Source: Streptosporangium sp. NBC_01495 (lineage in GTDB: Bacteria > Actinomycetota > Actinomycetes > Streptosporangiales > Streptosporangiaceae). Taken from it: DNA of 64,000 bases. The position numbers and the translations under genes are program-made. The DNA is taken from positions 1,488,001-1,552,000 of the forward strand of contig NZ_CP109430.1 of assembly GCF_036250735.1 (NCBI RefSeq). Reading direction: 5' to 3'. Positions 44,232 through 52,668 of the stretch are shown one piece after another; within the stretch, counting starts at the first letter, position 1, and each line of letters begins with the position of its first letter. The notes beneath the pieces were generated by a model. It ran no database searches, was not told where the DNA came from, and saw only the letters and a program-made list of their open reading frames with translations.

Positions 44232-44539
44232 GTTTCCTCCGAGGTCGGTGCCCGTCGACCTCACCGGCCGGGGGCTTTCTTCGGTGGGACGCGCGGCCCG
44301 CGCCGGATCGGAGCGAAAGGACTCCGCTCGGTAACCCGATCGGATGTGCGCCGCGTCACATCCATGGAACGTAGACCATTTCTTGGAAAATGTGAACTAA
44401 GTGCACAATGATTTTTTGTGTGGACATGGAACGGCGGCAGGCGTACGGTCCGGTTCACGTCCTCGACGGAACGTTCCCGGGACGATCGACTTCGCGGGCA
44501 CCTGAGCGCAGCCAGGCTGGAGCAGGCGGTGGAATCCGG
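44232..44539. other. Upstream region of the HelD-like gene
   Basis: It contains the HelD-like gene's Shine-Dalgarno sequence and, at about 44378-44425, an AT-rich patch with a run of six T. The latter could be a promoter. No gene is seen. Confidence 0.4.
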
Positions 44540-44833
44540 TTATCGCGCCAGTCCGTGAAGCAGGGCGATCCACATCGCGTCGGCCTCTCCGGCGGGCCAG
44601 TGGTCGCTCTCGTCGATCGACGGGTTGTTCCGCGCGCGTACGGTCCGGCGGATGAACCTCAGGCCGCCCGACTGACACAGCTCGTAGAAGGCCGGGTCAC
44701 AGTCGCAGGTCCATCGCACGACCCGGGCCTGGCCGTCTCCGCGCGGGGGATGCCAGGTCAGCTCCTCGCAGTGGGATCGCGCGGGAAGCACGTGCGGGCT
44801 GAGGCAGCGGGGTGGACATTCCCAGCGGACCAT
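44540..44833 (-). CDS. Small Cys-rich hypothetical protein
   Basis: The 97-residue protein has ECPPRC near the start and WTCDCDPAFYELCQSGG in the middle, suggesting a metal or redox site, and ends in an RRTVRARNNPSIDES...WIALLHGLAR segment. It starts at ATG 44833, four bases after the stop of the RsbW-like gene, so it is the last member of a three-gene operon. Similar small proteins accompany RsbW-like/XRE/DUF397 sets in actinomycetes. Function unknown. Confidence 0.65.
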   Translation of the reverse strand: MVRWECPPRCLSPHVLPARSHCEELTWHPPRGDGQARVVRWTCDCDPAFYELCQSGGLRFIRRTVRARNNPSIDESDHWPAGEADAMWIALLHGLAR

Positions 44834-44837
44834 GGAG

Positions 44838-45248
44838 TCAGCCTCCGCCCAGTTGGAACCAGACAACGCGTCCGGCCGAGATTTCGTACCAGCCCCAGGC
44901 CGATGACAGTTCCCTGACCAGCCAGAGCCCACGTCCTCCGCCGCTGTCGGGGGTCACGCCCGCGCAGACCAGAGGCTGGTGTCCGGCTGTCGAACCGGCG
45001 TCGATCACGTCGATGTGGAGCGTTCCATCATGGTGGGCGACGGCGATGGTGATCCGTCCGCTGGGGCATCGGCCGGAGTCGGAGTGGCGTACGGAGTTGG
45101 TGACGAGTTCGGTGAGGAGGAGCAGGGCATCGTCGGTGTGCGGGTGGTCGATCCCTTTCAGCAGATCGCGGACGTAGCGGCGGGCCCGGGGAACGGCGGC
45201 GATCTGCGCGGGCAGATCGACCTGGCCCAGCAGCCCCAGCGCCCTCAC
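44838..45248 (-). CDS. RsbW-type ATP-binding protein
   Basis: The 136-residue GHKL ATPase has TELVTNSVRHSDSGR (N box), HIDVIDAGS and SGGGRGLWLVRELSSAWGW, typical of actinobacterial anti-sigma-type kinases paired with XRE-DUF397 loci. The GTG start at 45248 overlaps the stop of the upstream gene, giving translational coupling. Confidence 0.85.
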   Translation of the reverse strand: MRALGLLGQVDLPAQIAAVPRARRYVRDLLKGIDHPHTDDALLLLTELVTNSVRHSDSGRCPSGRITIAVAHHDGTLHIDVIDAGSTAGHQPLVCAGVTPDSGGGRGLWLVRELSSAWGWYEISAGRVVWFQLGGG

Positions 45249-45526
45249 CGCGCCACCTCCACCAGCCGCTCGGCCGCCTCCCGCATCCTGCCGCGCCCCT
45301 GCCGGTCCGGGCTCTGCCGGGCGCGGCCTCGCCGCTCCCAGGTGAACACCGACGTGCGGCCCCGCTGAGCCGTGGCGACCCTTGATCGCCCCGGCGGCAC
45401 GAAGATCTCCACGCTCGGCCGCCGACCGGGCGAGAGCCTGACCACGGAGTCGAACCCGAGATCGTTCAACTCCCAGGCCAGCTCCAGCAACTCACCGCCC
45501 CACTCTTGAAGATCACGAATCCTCAT
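45245..45526 (-). CDS. Hypothetical protein, first gene of RsbW-like operon
   Basis: The 93-residue protein is charged and helical at the start (MRIRDLQEWGGELLELAWEL) and basic at the end. Its stop codon overlaps the GTG of the RsbW-like gene. It is divergent from the XRE regulator at 45744, so the 217-bp gap probably holds both promoters. Such small proteins often accompany these loci. Function unknown. Confidence 0.55.
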   Translation of the reverse strand: MRIRDLQEWGGELLELAWELNDLGFDSVVRLSPGRRPSVEIFVPPGRSRVATAQRGRTSVFTWERRGRARQSPDRQGRGRMREAAERLVEVAR

Positions 45527-45700
45527 CCCTTTGCCCGCCCCTCCCGTTGTGTCCTGTGGGTCATATGGCGCCGTGTGTCATGGGCTTCGTTGACGTCTGG
45601 CCTCGCAACACAGTCAGATAGTCCAGCGTGTACGCTGAGTTATCAAGTGATTCTGCAAAGTTACCGATTTTCCGACTCCTCGATTCTGCTGTCACGCAAC

Positions 45701-45723
45701 ACTGATAAGTGCACACTGTCAGT
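45701..45723. promoter_or_regulatory. Imperfect palindrome upstream of XRE regulator
   Basis: ACTGA and TCAGT flank a GTG..CAC core in a 23-bp dyad that ends 20 bases before the GTG start at 45744. It lies in the shared divergent region and could be an autoregulatory operator of the XRE protein. Confidence 0.4.
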
Positions 45724-45743
45724 AGCCAACTTGGGAGGTTGCT

Positions 45744-46607
45744 GTGGCAGCGGGGCGAGGTCCCACCGTTCGACGGCGCAGACTGGCCGGTGAACTACGT
45801 AGGTTGCGTGAACGCACGGCGTTGACCATCGAAGAGGCTGCTCAGCGCGTTGGCTGGTCGACCGCGAAGCTCTCGCGGATCGAGACGGCCCGTGTCGGGA
45901 TCACGTCGCCGGACCTCACTCGTTTGCTCGACCTCTACGAACTCGATGCGAGCAAGCGGTCCGCTTTGCATGCGCTGGCGAGAACGGCGCGAATGAAGGG
46001 GTGGTGGGACGCCTACACCGACTCCTTGCCCAGTGACTACGCGACCTACATCCAGCTCGAAGCGGACGCTGCGTTCATCCGCAGCTTCGACGGCATGCTC
46101 GTGCACGGCCTGCTCCAGACCGAGGACTACGCCAGGGAAGTCATCCGCTCGGCCCTCATGGGGTTGTCCCCGCCCGCAGAGGTCGAGCGGCGCGTCGAAG
46201 TGCGCATGACTCGCCAGAATCTCTTGCTGCGGGACGACGGTCCGGTCCGGTTCTGGACCGTGATCGATGAAGCTGCCCTTGCCCGCCGTGTTGGTTCAGC
46301 GGCGATCATGTGTAGTCAGTACGCCAAGCTTCTGGAGTTCGCTGCTCGCGACAACACCACGATCCAGGTGCTGCCGTCTGTTGCAGGCGCTCACCCTGCG
46401 ACTGCTGGAACTTTCGCCATTCTGGAGTTCCGGGAACCACACGACCCTGACGTCACTTATGTCGAAAGCATGACAAGTATCTTGTATGTGGAGAGCGATG
46501 TTGAAATGTACAGATACACGCTCGCGTTTGATCATCTGAGAGCTGCGGCACTCAGTCCTGACGAGTCGAGAGCGCTGATCTTGCAGATGGCTGAGCGATC
46601 TTCCTGA
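45744..46607 (+). CDS. XRE-family regulator with DUF5753-type sensor domain
   Basis: The 287-residue protein has an N-terminal HTH (LRRLRERTALTIEEAAQRVGWSTAKLSRIETAR) and a C-terminal domain with YIQLEADAAFIRSFDGMLVHGLLQTEDYAR, the signature of DUF5753. The start is GTG 45744 behind GGGAGG. Such regulators pair with the DUF397 gene that follows. They are the actinomycete Scr1/BldB-like regulatory type. Confidence 0.9.
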   Translation: MAAGRGPTVRRRRLAGELRRLRERTALTIEEAAQRVGWSTAKLSRIETARVGITSPDLTRLLDLYELDASKRSALHALARTARMKGWWDAYTDSLPSDYATYIQLEADAAFIRSFDGMLVHGLLQTEDYAREVIRSALMGLSPPAEVERRVEVRMTRQNLLLRDDGPVRFWTVIDEAALARRVGSAAIMCSQYAKLLEFAARDNTTIQVLPSVAGAHPATAGTFAILEFREPHDPDVTYVESMTSILYVESDVEMYRYTLAFDHLRAAALSPDESRALILQMAERSS

Positions 46608-46644
46608 GGGCCCTATCCCCAAGTAGAAGGTGTAGAGGTCTACG

Positions 46645-47001
46645 TTGGACACGTCCCGCATCGTTTGGCGCAAGAGCAGCCGCAGTGGCGATGGACCTAA
46701 TTGCGTTGAAGTTGGTGTCTGGCACAAGAGTTCCTTCAGCGGCGCTGGCCAGAACTGTATCGAGGTAGGTGTCTGGAACAAGAGCACTTTGAGCGGCAAC
46801 GGTCAGGACTGCGTCGAAGTTGCCCTTGCTGACACCCGTCAGACTGAGCCTGGTCCGGATGCCGCTCCGCTCGTTCTGGTCCGCGACTCCAAGGACGCCG
46901 ACGGCCCGGTGCTGGCCTTCAGTTACGACGAGTGGGATGCCTTCCTCTGCAGCATCAAGGGCGATAACTTCGACGACTTGGCCATGCCTTACGAGGTATG
47001 A
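46645..47001 (+). CDS. DUF397 protein with triplicated motif
   Basis: The 118-residue protein (TTG start) follows the XRE gene by 37 bp. DUF397 proteins normally have one W(R)KSSxSGxxxNCVEVA motif. Here it appears three times in tandem (VWRKSSRSGDGPNCVEVG, VWHKSSFSGAGQNCIEVG, VWNKSTLSGNGQDCVEVA), followed by the usual VLVRDSKDADGPVLAFSYDEWDAFL tail. The usual role is antagonist or partner of the adjacent XRE protein. Confidence 0.85.
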   Translation: MDTSRIVWRKSSRSGDGPNCVEVGVWHKSSFSGAGQNCIEVGVWNKSTLSGNGQDCVEVALADTRQTEPGPDAAPLVLVRDSKDADGPVLAFSYDEWDAFLCSIKGDNFDDLAMPYEV

Positions 47002-47047
47002 CGTATGTAGCGGCGTCGGATCGCGGCCGGATGTCGAGCCTGGCGCG

Positions 47048-47383
47048 TCACTGCCGCGCGGCGGAAGGCTGAACCTTCGCGGGGGCGGACTGGATTTCCT
47101 CTTCGAGCGCCTCGACGAGCGCCTTGGCCGCCTGGCGTAGTCGAGCACGGCGGGCGGTGAGATCTTCGGTGAACGTCCTGGCCTTCGGTCCCACCCACAC
47201 CGACTGGCCGGTGAACTGGCCGTGGGCCGGGTCGAGTGCGGCCTCAAGGATGGCGACTCTCGCTTTGACCTCTACCAATGTCTGTTCCAGCACCTGACGC
47301 CGCGGGTTGGGCACCAGACCTTCCGGGCCAGGATTCATATATCCCTCTTCGGATGCCGATACATCAGGCGGACTATTGGACAT
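47048..47383 (-). CDS. Small coiled-coil protein, possible partner of the large protein at 47.9-50 kb
   Basis: The protein has 111 residues from ATG 47383 (or 96 from ATG 47338, which has AGAGGG upstream). It is mainly helical: VLEQTLVEVKARVAILEAAL, then WVGPKARTFTEDLTARRARLRQAAKALVEALEEEI. The W-x-G followed by a long helix recalls WXG100-like ESX substrates. It lies downstream of the large minus-strand protein, separated by an opposite-strand lipoprotein gene, and may act with it. Confidence 0.55.
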   Translation of the reverse strand: MSNSPPDVSASEEGYMNPGPEGLVPNPRRQVLEQTLVEVKARVAILEAALDPAHGQFTGQSVWVGPKARTFTEDLTARRARLRQAAKALVEALEEEIQSAPAKVQPSAARQ

Positions 47384-47423
47384 TATTGGATCTACAGCAC
47401 CTCGGCCAGTCCCGGAGGAATGC

Positions 47424-47867
47424 ATGACACGTTTTGTATGGCGCGGCATCCTGGTCGGCGTGGCGGTGATGCTGACGGTGTCCGGATGCGGGGACAGCGG
47501 CCCCACGGCGGCCGAAGCGGGGGAGACCCTTAAATCACATATCACCGAACTGATGAAGGAAAGCCACGTTCTGGACGTCCGCATTACTGATTCCGGTGGG
47601 CGTGATATTCCGTGTGGGGAAGGGAGGGCTAAGAGGACCTTCGCCGCTGCGGCCAGAGATTCCGCACCAAATAGCAACCCTGATGGACTTAACACCTTTA
47701 TGGTAGGCGCGCTCTCCTTGGTCGCTCCCTATCAGATCGTCGAAGATCGTGGCAATGCACCCATCCGGCTCGCCAATGACGAGTACAAGACAGTGATCAT
47801 CTTGGAGTCTCCGGCTAACGGTCAGTACGCGGTCAGAGGCGAGACTGAATGCCTTCCAGCCTCGTGA
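47424..47867 (+). CDS. Lipoprotein, unknown function
   Basis: The 147-residue protein starts at ATG 47424 behind GGAGGA. It has a lipoprotein signal peptide with lipobox VSGC and a mature domain with TLKSHITELMKESHVLDVRITDSGG and a C-terminal YKTVIILESPANGQYAV. It contains two further Cys that could form a disulfide. It should be anchored to the outer face of the membrane. GC content is lower than its neighbours. It lies between two minus-strand genes of the possible secretion-related pair. Confidence 0.7.
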   Translation: MTRFVWRGILVGVAVMLTVSGCGDSGPTAAEAGETLKSHITELMKESHVLDVRITDSGGRDIPCGEGRAKRTFAAAARDSAPNSNPDGLNTFMVGALSLVAPYQIVEDRGNAPIRLANDEYKTVIILESPANGQYAVRGETECLPAS

Positions 47868-47868
47868 G

Positions 47869-49962
47869 TCAGCTCTCGAAGGCCGACGCGCGATCTCGGC
47901 CACGCTTGTCGCCACCGTCGAATCGGTTTGCCGTTCTGCTGGACAGCTCTCCCATCGAGAACTCCTCGTCGCTCCCCATCCCGTTGGCAACTATCCATCT
48001 CTCGAAGGCTTCAACTCCCTCGTTCCCCTGTTTGATCAACTCGGAGAACGGCTTGAGGTTGCCCTTGGCGTCGGCGATGGCCACGCCCGGTGGGCAGGTG
48101 GCCTGGAACTCGGCGGGCGTCACCTTCAGGTCGAAGCCGTTGGCCATGAGGATGTGCGCGTAGGTGTGCTGGCGGCTGAGGGTCGCGGCTCTTTCGTCCT
48201 TGTTCACCTGGTCCATCCGGGTCACGTCCTCGTCGATGAAGGCGCCGTAGCCGGAGAAGCTGGTGCTCACCGCGTACCAGAAGTAGTTCATGGCTTTGAA
48301 GGGGACGATGTACATGCCCGCCAGGCCGATGGTGGCGTCGCGGAAGAAGTTGAATGTGTCCTTCTGCTGCTTGTCGATCGCGTCCAGGTTGCCCTGAACC
48401 TTTTCGACGGCGCCCAGCTCGAAGCCGCGTACGTTGCCCAGGGCGGTGAAGACCCGGTCCAGGTGGTCGACGTCGCCGGTACGCCGGGCCTTCTCCGAGG
48501 CGTCGGCGATGAGCTTCTGGGAGAGGCCGCCCATCGCCCGGTCGAACGGGGCGAGGTTCGCCGGGGAGTCGGCGAAGGTCTTCAGGAAGCGGTAGGTGTC
48601 CTTCGGGCTCAGGGTGAACGCCGATGTCATGCCGAAGGCCGAGGTGAAGGGCTTCAGCGTGCTCTCCTCGATCATGTTGGCGTCGCCGATGTTCGCGCCC
48701 TCGGTGATCTCGGCGGCGTAGGCGCCGGCCAGCGTCGACATGAAGATCCTGGCTTTCGGCGCGACCTCCATCGGGGTGGCCGGAGTGTCCGAGGTGCCGT
48801 CGGCGTCCTTGAGGTCTCCCATGATGGTCATGACGTTGAAGGCGAACTTCGCGGCCTCGGGGCTGTGCGGGCCCTTCTCGTAGGCCCCGCCTGCGGCGGC
48901 GAGCATCCGGCCGAACTCCGCGCCGGTCTCGAAGTCCATGCTCTTCGGCCCCCGCCAGGAGGGTTTCGGGAGCTCCGTCCCCCACACGGGGAATACGTAG
49001 GTTTTGAGGGTTCCTAAGCGGTTGAGCTCGGTGAACAGGTCTCTGAGATCTTCGCGGGACATAGCGTTGAACAGGCCCCTGGCCACGTCGGGGTTGTTGG
49101 CCAGGGCGGGCAGCAGCGGGGCGAGTTCGGTCTCCCAGCGCCGGGGGCGGGAGCCGTCGCCGTCGCCGACCGGCTTGCCCACCCTGCTCCGTGCTATCTC
49201 GGTGAGCCACGCGGTGGGGAACATGCCGTGCCGGAGCAGGGACGTCAGCTCGTGGTCCGGCGCTTTCTTGAGATTGCCGGCCTGCCAGGCGGAGCCGAGG
49301 AGGGCCGGTTGCGCGCCGACCGCCGTGGCCAGGGCGTCGCCCATGACCTGTCGGTGCTTGTCGGACGCCTTCTTGTCGTACCTCTCCAGGCGGCTGATCA
49401 TGCTGATCATGCCTTGTGGGCCGAGGGACCGGAAGAAACCAGCGGTGAGGTAGGCGTCCTTCTGCCCGTCGGCGAGTTTGTCGAGGATCCGGTCGTAGGC
49501 GGCGTTGGACCGGCCAGGGGAGAGCTCGGGTAGACGCCTGAACTCGGCGGCGAGGTCGGTGCCCTTCTTGGCGTTGCCTGCCGGGGACTTTCCCGTCTTC
49601 TCGTCGTAGGGCAGCAGCCCCCACTGGAACGGGTCCTGGAGCGGGTCGCCGGTCCACATCGAGCCCTGCTTGGGGATGTGGGGCGCGTCTCCCATCATGG
49701 GGAGGTCCTGGTTGATCGTCTCCAGGCGCTCACGCAGTTTCGGCAGCTCGTCGCCGACCCAGCCGTCGATCTCCCTGATCGGCCCCAACCCCGCCGCCGG
49801 TACCTCGGCCGCCGCGAGCAGCTGCCGGATCCGCTCGGACTGCTCGCCGATCACGTCGCGACCGCGTTCCAGCGCGGTGACGAAGCTCCGCATCAGATCG
49901 GGGTCGATTCCGGTGAAGTCCGGCGACGAGGGCCCCGTTCCCGGCTGCACAGGCTCCACCAT
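47869..49962 (-). CDS. Large WXG100-associated-type protein (DUF6571-like)
   Basis: The 697-residue helical protein starts at ATG 49962; a GTG at 49998 would add 12 residues. The first 90 residues (IDPDLMRSFVTALERGRDVIGEQSERIRQLL...PIREIDGWVGDELPKLRERLE) look like an ESX/WXG-type helical hairpin. The middle has GFFRSLGPQGMISMISRLERYDK and AAEITEGANIGDANMIEESTLKPF, and FRDATIGLAGMYIVPFKAMNYFW is a hydrophobic segment. It resembles large actinobacterial DUF6571-type proteins. Function unknown. Confidence 0.6.
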   Translation of the reverse strand: MVEPVQPGTGPSSPDFTGIDPDLMRSFVTALERGRDVIGEQSERIRQLLAAAEVPAAGLGPIREIDGWVGDELPKLRERLETINQDLPMMGDAPHIPKQGSMWTGDPLQDPFQWGLLPYDEKTGKSPAGNAKKGTDLAAEFRRLPELSPGRSNAAYDRILDKLADGQKDAYLTAGFFRSLGPQGMISMISRLERYDKKASDKHRQVMGDALATAVGAQPALLGSAWQAGNLKKAPDHELTSLLRHGMFPTAWLTEIARSRVGKPVGDGDGSRPRRWETELAPLLPALANNPDVARGLFNAMSREDLRDLFTELNRLGTLKTYVFPVWGTELPKPSWRGPKSMDFETGAEFGRMLAAAGGAYEKGPHSPEAAKFAFNVMTIMGDLKDADGTSDTPATPMEVAPKARIFMSTLAGAYAAEITEGANIGDANMIEESTLKPFTSAFGMTSAFTLSPKDTYRFLKTFADSPANLAPFDRAMGGLSQKLIADASEKARRTGDVDHLDRVFTALGNVRGFELGAVEKVQGNLDAIDKQQKDTFNFFRDATIGLAGMYIVPFKAMNYFWYAVSTSFSGYGAFIDEDVTRMDQVNKDERAATLSRQHTYAHILMANGFDLKVTPAEFQATCPPGVAIADAKGNLKPFSELIKQGNEGVEAFERWIVANGMGSDEEFSMGELSSRTANRFDGGDKRGRDRASAFES

Positions 49963-49998
49963 CCCTCTTGTCCCGTTTTTGTTTAACTCTAACTTCAC

Positions 49999-50337
49999 AG
50001 TGAGTTCCGTGAAAAGCGGGATTCGGAGAAGTGTGCTACTGGCGTTTCGGTACTTTTGGATGGACGGCGAAGCAAATGGCTTACATGCTCAGGTCGATCC
50101 TGGTTGTTTCGTACTCTCGTTCACGATTACCGCGAGAAGATGGAGGTTCTCCAAAGATATCCAGGAGCGTGATCTGGTGATGATGCCACTGAGGTCGCAC
50201 TCCGGGAGGAAGGAATCACAAGCGCTTCGAGCGAAGGGCTGCGCATGGCCCGGACATCACCGATCTCGTTGCGCTGGGCGTATGGCACTGCTACTTCGTG
50301 CGAGGAAGACGCCATAAGGGTGAGGCGGGACCCCGCC
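49999..50337. other. Noncoding gap
   Basis: AT-richer than its surroundings at 50000-50200. Frames in this stretch are short and lack codon bias. It presumably holds the promoter of the large minus-strand gene. Confidence 0.35.
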
Positions 50338-50727
50338 TCACCGCTCCTGGCTGATCGTGACGGGCTCATGACCGGTGTTGACGACGGTCCGTCCGCCCAG
50401 CGGTTTCTCCAGCTTGAGCCGCACATAATGAGCCCGTCCGACCAAATTGGTGAGCTCCTCCTCCCAGGGCCAGCTACGGCGGCAGGAGGCGTCCACTTCG
50501 ACCCCTATGACCACACGAGAAGGCGATTCGGTCACCTCGGTGTCCGTCACACGCTCGCACGGCCGACCCGTCTCATCGGACTCACCGAAGGTCAGCTCGA
50601 CGGTCAAAGTCCTACCGTCCGGCGACAGGGTCGCGACGCTGATGGACTCCCATGTGGACGCGAAGCAGCCTGTTGTGATCAGGGCTGTGCACGCGAGCGC
50701 GAGTATCAAGGGGCGAGAAGTGACCAT
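50338..50727 (-). CDS. Small lipoprotein
   Basis: The 129-residue protein has a signal peptide (SRPLILALACTALITTGC) with a good lipobox Cys. The mature part is a beta-rich domain (SISVATLSPDGRTLTVELTFGE; RVVIGVEVDASCRRSWPWEEELT; HYVRLKLEKPLGGRTVVN). The function is unknown. Confidence 0.7.
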   Translation of the reverse strand: MVTSRPLILALACTALITTGCFASTWESISVATLSPDGRTLTVELTFGESDETGRPCERVTDTEVTESPSRVVIGVEVDASCRRSWPWEEELTNLVGRAHYVRLKLEKPLGGRTVVNTGHEPVTISQER

Positions 50728-50924
50728 GGAAGGAGATCCTGCCTTACCTACGCTTCAACACGTCGCCACTGTACGCCGCACGGATGGTGGTGGTATCAGT
50801 GAACGCCATCAGGCAATCGCCGAACAGGGGGCTGGTTCCGGCAGCCAGAACGCCCTTTGAGGTTCCCCCGCAGTCCGGATACTTGCGGTGTGCCATCAGG
50901 CTCCCGGGTCCGGCGACTGGTGAC

Positions 50925-51075
50925 GCCGCTCGTACTCGTTCGGACAGGACGCGCCCCCATTGGTCGAAGGGCCAGTGCGAGCCGATCCCGAGAGCGTGGC
51001 GCTCATAGGCGGCGGCAACGAACCGAAACAGCAACTGGGTGCCGGTGTCGTCCAGCGGGGCGAACCCCACTGTCG
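50925..51075 (-). pseudogene. IS21-type IstB ATPase remnant
   Basis: The minus-strand stretch VGFAPLDDTGTQLLFRFVAAAYERHALGIGSHWPFDQWGRVLSE is the conserved Walker B and following region of the IS21 helper ATPase IstB. About 45 residues of about 260 remain, without the P-loop. Flanking sequence on both sides is unrelated. Confidence 0.75.
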
Positions 51076-51330
51076 GTACAAGCCAACAAAAGAAGTGTGC
51101 GCTTCTACCTGAATATGTTCTCTGGCGGTGTCGGGTTTCTCCGGCATCAGGACTTGCGCCGTGACCGGGACCTACAGAAACCGTCCGCACATGGAAGCCA
51201 GGGGAGACCACGTTGTCGAGGCCGGCTGCCGCGGATCGGCAGGCGAGATCCTGCTCGGCGATCCGATGTTCGGTACCGAATTATTCGCCCTCACCATCCT
51301 GAGCATGGAACGATCCGTATCATTCACACC

Positions 51331-52668
51331 ATGTCCCCAACCGGCGGCCCCGCTTTTCGCCACAGCGCCGACGGGCGCATTCCCGACCGGTCTTCCTGGC
51401 GAGGCTTCCCTCTCAGCATCGTCTGGGCATTCGCCCCGCTGTACACCTGCGGATTCGCGGCTCCCTTCATCGTCGGACACGCCGCCGTGCGGCTGAGAAG
51501 CCGGAACCTGGGCTTCGCGACCGGTGTCTACGGAACGTTTCTGCTCGCGTATGCCACCATCGCCGGCGTCATGGACGACGGGAACCCTGCGACCGAGGCG
51601 GAATCGCCGGTGACCGCGGCGGCGGGGGTATGGCTTCTTGTGGGCTGGCTGGGTGGTACGGCGCACGCGTTGTTCCTCCGGTCCAAGGTCTTCCGCTCTC
51701 ACCCGAGACATCCGGCCCCCTCGGTGCCCTGGGACCACAACCCCGCACCTCCGCCGTCCTACCGACGCCCCACCGTTTCGCCCGCACCACCCGCGCCGTC
51801 CTACCGGGCTCCCGCCGGACCGCCCCCGTCGTTCCCCCGGTCTTCGGGGAACGACATGAGGGCCATGCCCGTCTCTCGCTCCCTCGACGGGCTCGGGATG
51901 GACAGGATCGGGCCGTACGTGCCGATCCGGAAGATCGGTGAAGGCGGCCAGGGCGCCGTGTACCTCGCGCACGACCCGGACGGTCAACCGGTGGCGATCA
52001 AGGTGCTGCACAACCGGATCGTCGGCGGCGCGGCCGAACGCGAGAGTTTCGTGAAAGAGGCGGCCATGGCCCGGCGGGTGCGTCCCTTCGCCACGGCCAG
52101 GGTGATCGACGTCGGTGTCATCGAGGACCTGGCCTACATCGTCAGCGAGTACGTCCCCGGCCCATCCCTGGAGCGGCTGGTGCGAGACGAGGGGCCGAGG
52201 GGCGGCGACAGCCTGACCCGGCTGGCCATAGGGACGGTGGCGGCGCTCAAAGGTATTCACGCCGCGGACGTCGTGCACCGGGATTTCAAGCCCGCCAACG
52301 TCCTGGTCGGACCGGACGGCCCTCGGGTGATCGACTTCGGGATCGCCAGAGCGGTGGACCGGTTCACGATGACCTCGGGTGGTCTCAGGGGCACGCTGAT
52401 CTACATGTCTCCCGAGCAGATCTCCGGCGAACCGGTCGGACCGGCGTCCGACATCTTCAGCTGGGCTTCGACCATGCTCTTCGGCGCCACGGGCAGGCAC
52501 GCGTTCGACGGCGCCTCCCACCCGCACATCTACCGGATGATCCTTCAGCATCACCCCGACCTGTCCGTGCTGCCCGCGGCGCTTCGGGATCCGGTGGCCA
52601 CCTGCCTGGCCAAGGACCCGCGGGCCCGGCCGACGGCCGCCGAGGTGATGATGGCGGTCACCGGCTGA
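51331..52668 (+). CDS. Ser/Thr kinase with N-terminal membrane domain
   Basis: The 445-residue protein has three predicted TM helices near 27-50, 62-81 and 95-116, a Pro-rich linker (130-185) and a C-terminal kinase domain: GEGGQGAVYLA, VAIK K224, HRDFKPANV (H316-D318), DFG D335 and GTLIYMSPEQ. Actinobacterial kinases usually put the TM after the kinase, so this order is unusual. The last 11 bases overlap the convergent kinase gene on the other strand. Confidence 0.87.
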   Translation: MSPTGGPAFRHSADGRIPDRSSWRGFPLSIVWAFAPLYTCGFAAPFIVGHAAVRLRSRNLGFATGVYGTFLLAYATIAGVMDDGNPATEAESPVTAAAGVWLLVGWLGGTAHALFLRSKVFRSHPRHPAPSVPWDHNPAPPPSYRRPTVSPAPPAPSYRAPAGPPPSFPRSSGNDMRAMPVSRSLDGLGMDRIGPYVPIRKIGEGGQGAVYLAHDPDGQPVAIKVLHNRIVGGAAERESFVKEAAMARRVRPFATARVIDVGVIEDLAYIVSEYVPGPSLERLVRDEGPRGGDSLTRLAIGTVAALKGIHAADVVHRDFKPANVLVGPDGPRVIDFGIARAVDRFTMTSGGLRGTLIYMSPEQISGEPVGPASDIFSWASTMLFGATGRHAFDGASHPHIYRMILQHHPDLSVLPAALRDPVATCLAKDPRARPTAAEVMMAVTG

